Origin: Bacteroidaceae bacterium
Lineage (GTDB): Bacteria; Bacteroidota; Bacteroidia; Bacteroidales; Bacteroidaceae
Direction: 5' to 3'
Assembly (NCBI GenBank): GCA_017445925.1
Contig: JAFSRW010000063.1
Location: 1 to 64,000, forward strand
DNA length: 64,000 nucleotides
Part shown: positions 61,893 to 64,000 of the stretch, in pieces
How positions within the stretch are numbered: position 1 is the first letter of the stretch
Layout: the number at the start of each line of letters is the position of its first letter
The notes under the pieces: model-generated
Seen by the model: only the letters and a program-made list of their open reading frames with translations
Told to the model about the DNA's origin: nothing
Databases searched by the model: none
Position numbers and translations under genes: made by a program

Positions 61893-64000
61893 TTAGAATC
61901 CGATGTTTAAACTGCAAGTGAAGGATTTGTTACGTGGAGTCTTACTTCTGTCGACTGCACAATCGTAGCCTGTGGGAGATACATCAGGATCTACACCCGT
62001 GTACCTTGACCATACGAATGGGTTTTGAACTGAGGCAAACAACTTGAGGTTGTTGATACCGTACTTCTTCAACTTCTTCGCATCAAAATCATAGCTAATC
62101 TGGATATACTGCAAACGAAGATAGTTTCCTTTCTCAATGTAACGGTCGCTCATCAGAGAGTTGTAGCTCTTGTAACCAGTACCGTAGTTGTTGAGGGCGC
62201 GAGGAATAACGGTTTCGTCGCCGTTCTTGCGCCAGCGCCAAGTACTTGCATAGCTCTGGTTGTTGTTGTTGTACATGCTCTCATACTCCATACGGGCATA
62301 GTTGAAAATCATATTACCCACACGGAAGTTGAAACCTGTGTTGATTGAGAATCTTCCGTAGTAGAGCTGGATACCGAAACCACCATTACACTTGGGGTTA
62401 GAGTTACCCAGATATACCATATCATAACGGTCAATCTGACCATCGTGGTTTATATCCTCATAGATGGCATCACCACCTGAGAACTTCTTGCGGTATCCTT
62501 CGTTGTAGCAGTAGTACATGGGCAGGGGTTCACCCTTTGCGTTGGTAAGCATGTTACCGTCTGCATCGAATGCAATAGGACAGGTAGCATTCTCACCACG
62601 GCGAGCTGCTGCTGCTGCTGTGTTGATGGGGTTACCCTTGGCATCATAACCGGTGTTGCCAACTTCGGCATATCCGTAGTCTGCAATAGACTTAGTGGTA
62701 TAACCGTTGTGGTCATAATCGTAACGGTAAACACCTAAGTAGTGAAGACCATAGAATGAACCCAGGGCGTTACCAATCTGTACACGTCTGTTCCAGTCCA
62801 TATTGCCGGGCTGATAGGTGTCAGAACCGTTCAGGTTCTCCAACAGAATGGGATTCATTTCCTCAACCTCGTTGAAGTTCTGTGCCAAGTTACCACGCAA
62901 CTTCATAGAGAACTTACCAATCTTACAAATCTTGCCGGTGTTGAAGTTGATTTCCCAACCCTTGTTACGCATGGTACCACCGTTTACTGTTGCCAGATTG
63001 CTGAAACCGTTGGCACTGGGGATGCGAAGATTGCTCATAATAAGATCTGTGGTCCTATGGTCGTAGATTTCTCCGTCGAAGTTAATCAGACCGTCAAAGA
63101 GTTCCAGGTTGAAACCGACGTTGATCTTGCGAACCTTTTCCCAACGGAGGTCTGTAAGTGACAGGTTCTCAGGAACAATTACCTGGTGACCGTTGTAGTA
63201 GCCGTCAGTCTTGTACTTGTTGTACTGGTTGCTACCGCTACCGCCGGTGTTACCTACGATACCCCAGCTGAAACGAACAGCCAACATGTACAACCATTTC
63301 TTACTCCAATCCATGAACTTTTCGTCGCTGATATTCCAACGTCCTGCAACAGAGGGGAATGTAGCGTACTTATGACCGGAACCGAAGCCTGTGCTACCGT
63401 CGATACGGACAGAGGCATCCAGGTTATACTTACTCTTATAAGAATAGTGTGTATTAAAGAAGAAGGATTGGCTACGCCATTCGCTGGTTCCTGCGCTGGC
63501 AGAACGGAGCAAACCTTCAACGGTAGGATCGGTAATGCCGTCGGGCACGTTCCACAATCCCATTGCCTGATCGCTTCCGCTACCTGTTACCAACTCAAAG
63601 CGGGCCAATGCAGAAAGGCTGTGGTCCTTGTTGGGGAAGGCTGAGTAGAAGCGCAAGTCATGACGGGTTGAGAACTGGAGTGACTTAGCCTCGTCGTTAC
63701 TTACGTAGTTACGTTCGTTAGAGGTAAGTTTTGCTGCGTGATCGCCACCCCAGACCCATTCCATGGTCTTCAGATAGCTGGGGCAGTAGTAGTCGTTACT
63801 GGTGTTGAATACCTGCAACTCAACATCGCCCACATAATCCAAGCGGTAGTGGTCGTTGTCCTTACCGAGCAGTTTGTACTCAATGCTGAACTGTGGCTTC
63901 AAGTTGTATTGTTTCATCTTCCACCAAGCCAGCTGGGCACGTGCTACGGGGTTGCCGTTTACGAACATATCGCGTAATGAATAAGAGGTATGGTAACCAT
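61893..64000 (-). CDS. SusC/RagA-like TonB-dependent transporter, C-terminal part
   Basis: The frame stays open to the right edge of the window, so only about 702 residues of the C-terminal barrel are visible; the start is outside. Phrases such as ADYGYAEVGNTGYDAKGN, GGDAIYEDINHDGQIDRYD, YMVYLGNSNP-like MVYLGNSNPKCNGGFG and the terminal FTCSLNIGF are typical of SusC proteins. It is the first gene visible of the SusC-SusD-FAS1-SusC-SusD series. Substrate unknown. Confidence 0.93.
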   Translation of the reverse strand, partial: GYHTSYSLRDMFVNGNPVARAQLAWWKMKQYNLKPQFSIEYKLLGKDNDHYRLDYVGDVELQVFNTSNDYYCPSYLKTMEWVWGGDHAAKLTSNERNYVSNDEAKSLQFSTRHDLRFYSAFPNKDHSLSALARFELVTGSGSDQAMGLWNVPDGITDPTVEGLLRSASAGTSEWRSQSFFFNTHYSYKSKYNLDASVRIDGSTGFGSGHKYATFPSVAGRWNISDEKFMDWSKKWLYMLAVRFSWGIVGNTGGSGSNQYNKYKTDGYYNGHQVIVPENLSLTDLRWEKVRKINVGFNLELFDGLINFDGEIYDHRTTDLIMSNLRIPSANGFSNLATVNGGTMRNKGWEINFNTGKICKIGKFSMKLRGNLAQNFNEVEEMNPILLENLNGSDTYQPGNMDWNRRVQIGNALGSFYGLHYLGVYRYDYDHNGYTTKSIADYGYAEVGNTGYDAKGNPINTAAAAARRGENATCPIAFDADGNMLTNAKGEPLPMYYCYNEGYRKKFSGGDAIYEDINHDGQIDRYDMVYLGNSNPKCNGGFGIQLYYGRFSINTGFNFRVGNMIFNYARMEYESMYNNNNQSYASTWRWRKNGDETVIPRALNNYGTGYKSYNSLMSDRYIEKGNYLRLQYIQISYDFDAKKLKKYGINNLKLFASVQNPFVWSRYTGVDPDVSPTGYDCAVDRSKTPRNKSFTCSLNIGF

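Overview
The window looks like a chromosomal segment of a Prevotella-like member of the Bacteroidales (Bacteroidota). Evidence: a type IX secretion pair (porU, porV), two SusC/SusD pairs, many polysaccharide-degrading enzymes with signal peptides, and promoters of the Bacteroidota type (TTTG, about 19 nt, TAnnTTTG). Genus is inferred from gene content and protein style, not from a marker gene; no rRNA or tRNA gene was seen.

Layout. 1-2.2 kb: the end of rpsI, then rpsB and tsf. 2.3-7.9 kb: a FAH-family hydrolase, porU and porV, closed by a strong two-way terminator. 8.0-10.7 kb (minus): yicC, gmk, nadD, ispF. 10.7-18.5 kb (plus): tsaB, a DUF4290 gene, murA, rimM, dxr, rseP, a small lipoprotein and a CCA-adding-type nucleotidyltransferase. 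18.6-26.1 kb: a GH66-like enzyme (plus), then on the minus strand a DUF4861-GH43 fusion followed directly by cobS, cobU and cobT, preceded by an M15 peptidase. 26.5-40.2 kb: a 1.9-kaa GLUG-like surface protein, a GH43, a GH43 remnant, a GH20, an alpha/beta hydrolase and a frameshifted GH127: a glycan-degradation region. 40.3-51.7 kb: housekeeping and stress genes (glutathione peroxidase, old-yellow-enzyme-type reductase, binding protein, thiD, agcS, a receiver/PEP-synthase-like protein, gdhA, comF). 52-64 kb (minus): SusC, SusD, a fasciclin-domain lipoprotein, a second SusC-like and a second SusD-like protein, with the first SusC running off the window.

The most unusual content lies between and inside the genes. 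(1) About 25 loci carry short degenerate tandem words whose sequence differs from place to place but whose period is nearly always 7 bp (sometimes 8). They supply stop or start codons, fill whole spacers, and sit in frame inside cobT, cobU, cca and GH127. In GH127 the reading frame is broken inside one such tract, and adding a single 7-bp unit restores it. (2) A G/C-rich inverted-repeat family (core CCCCTCCCAAGGAGGGG or CCCCCTCTATGGGG) behaves similarly. (3) An 83-87 bp repeat unit, seen at three places, is bounded by -7 promoter boxes and holds three hairpins whose stems change in a compensatory way. (4) Two arrays are phased at 22 bp. These are offered as candidates for undescribed elements; the sequence alone does not give a mechanism.
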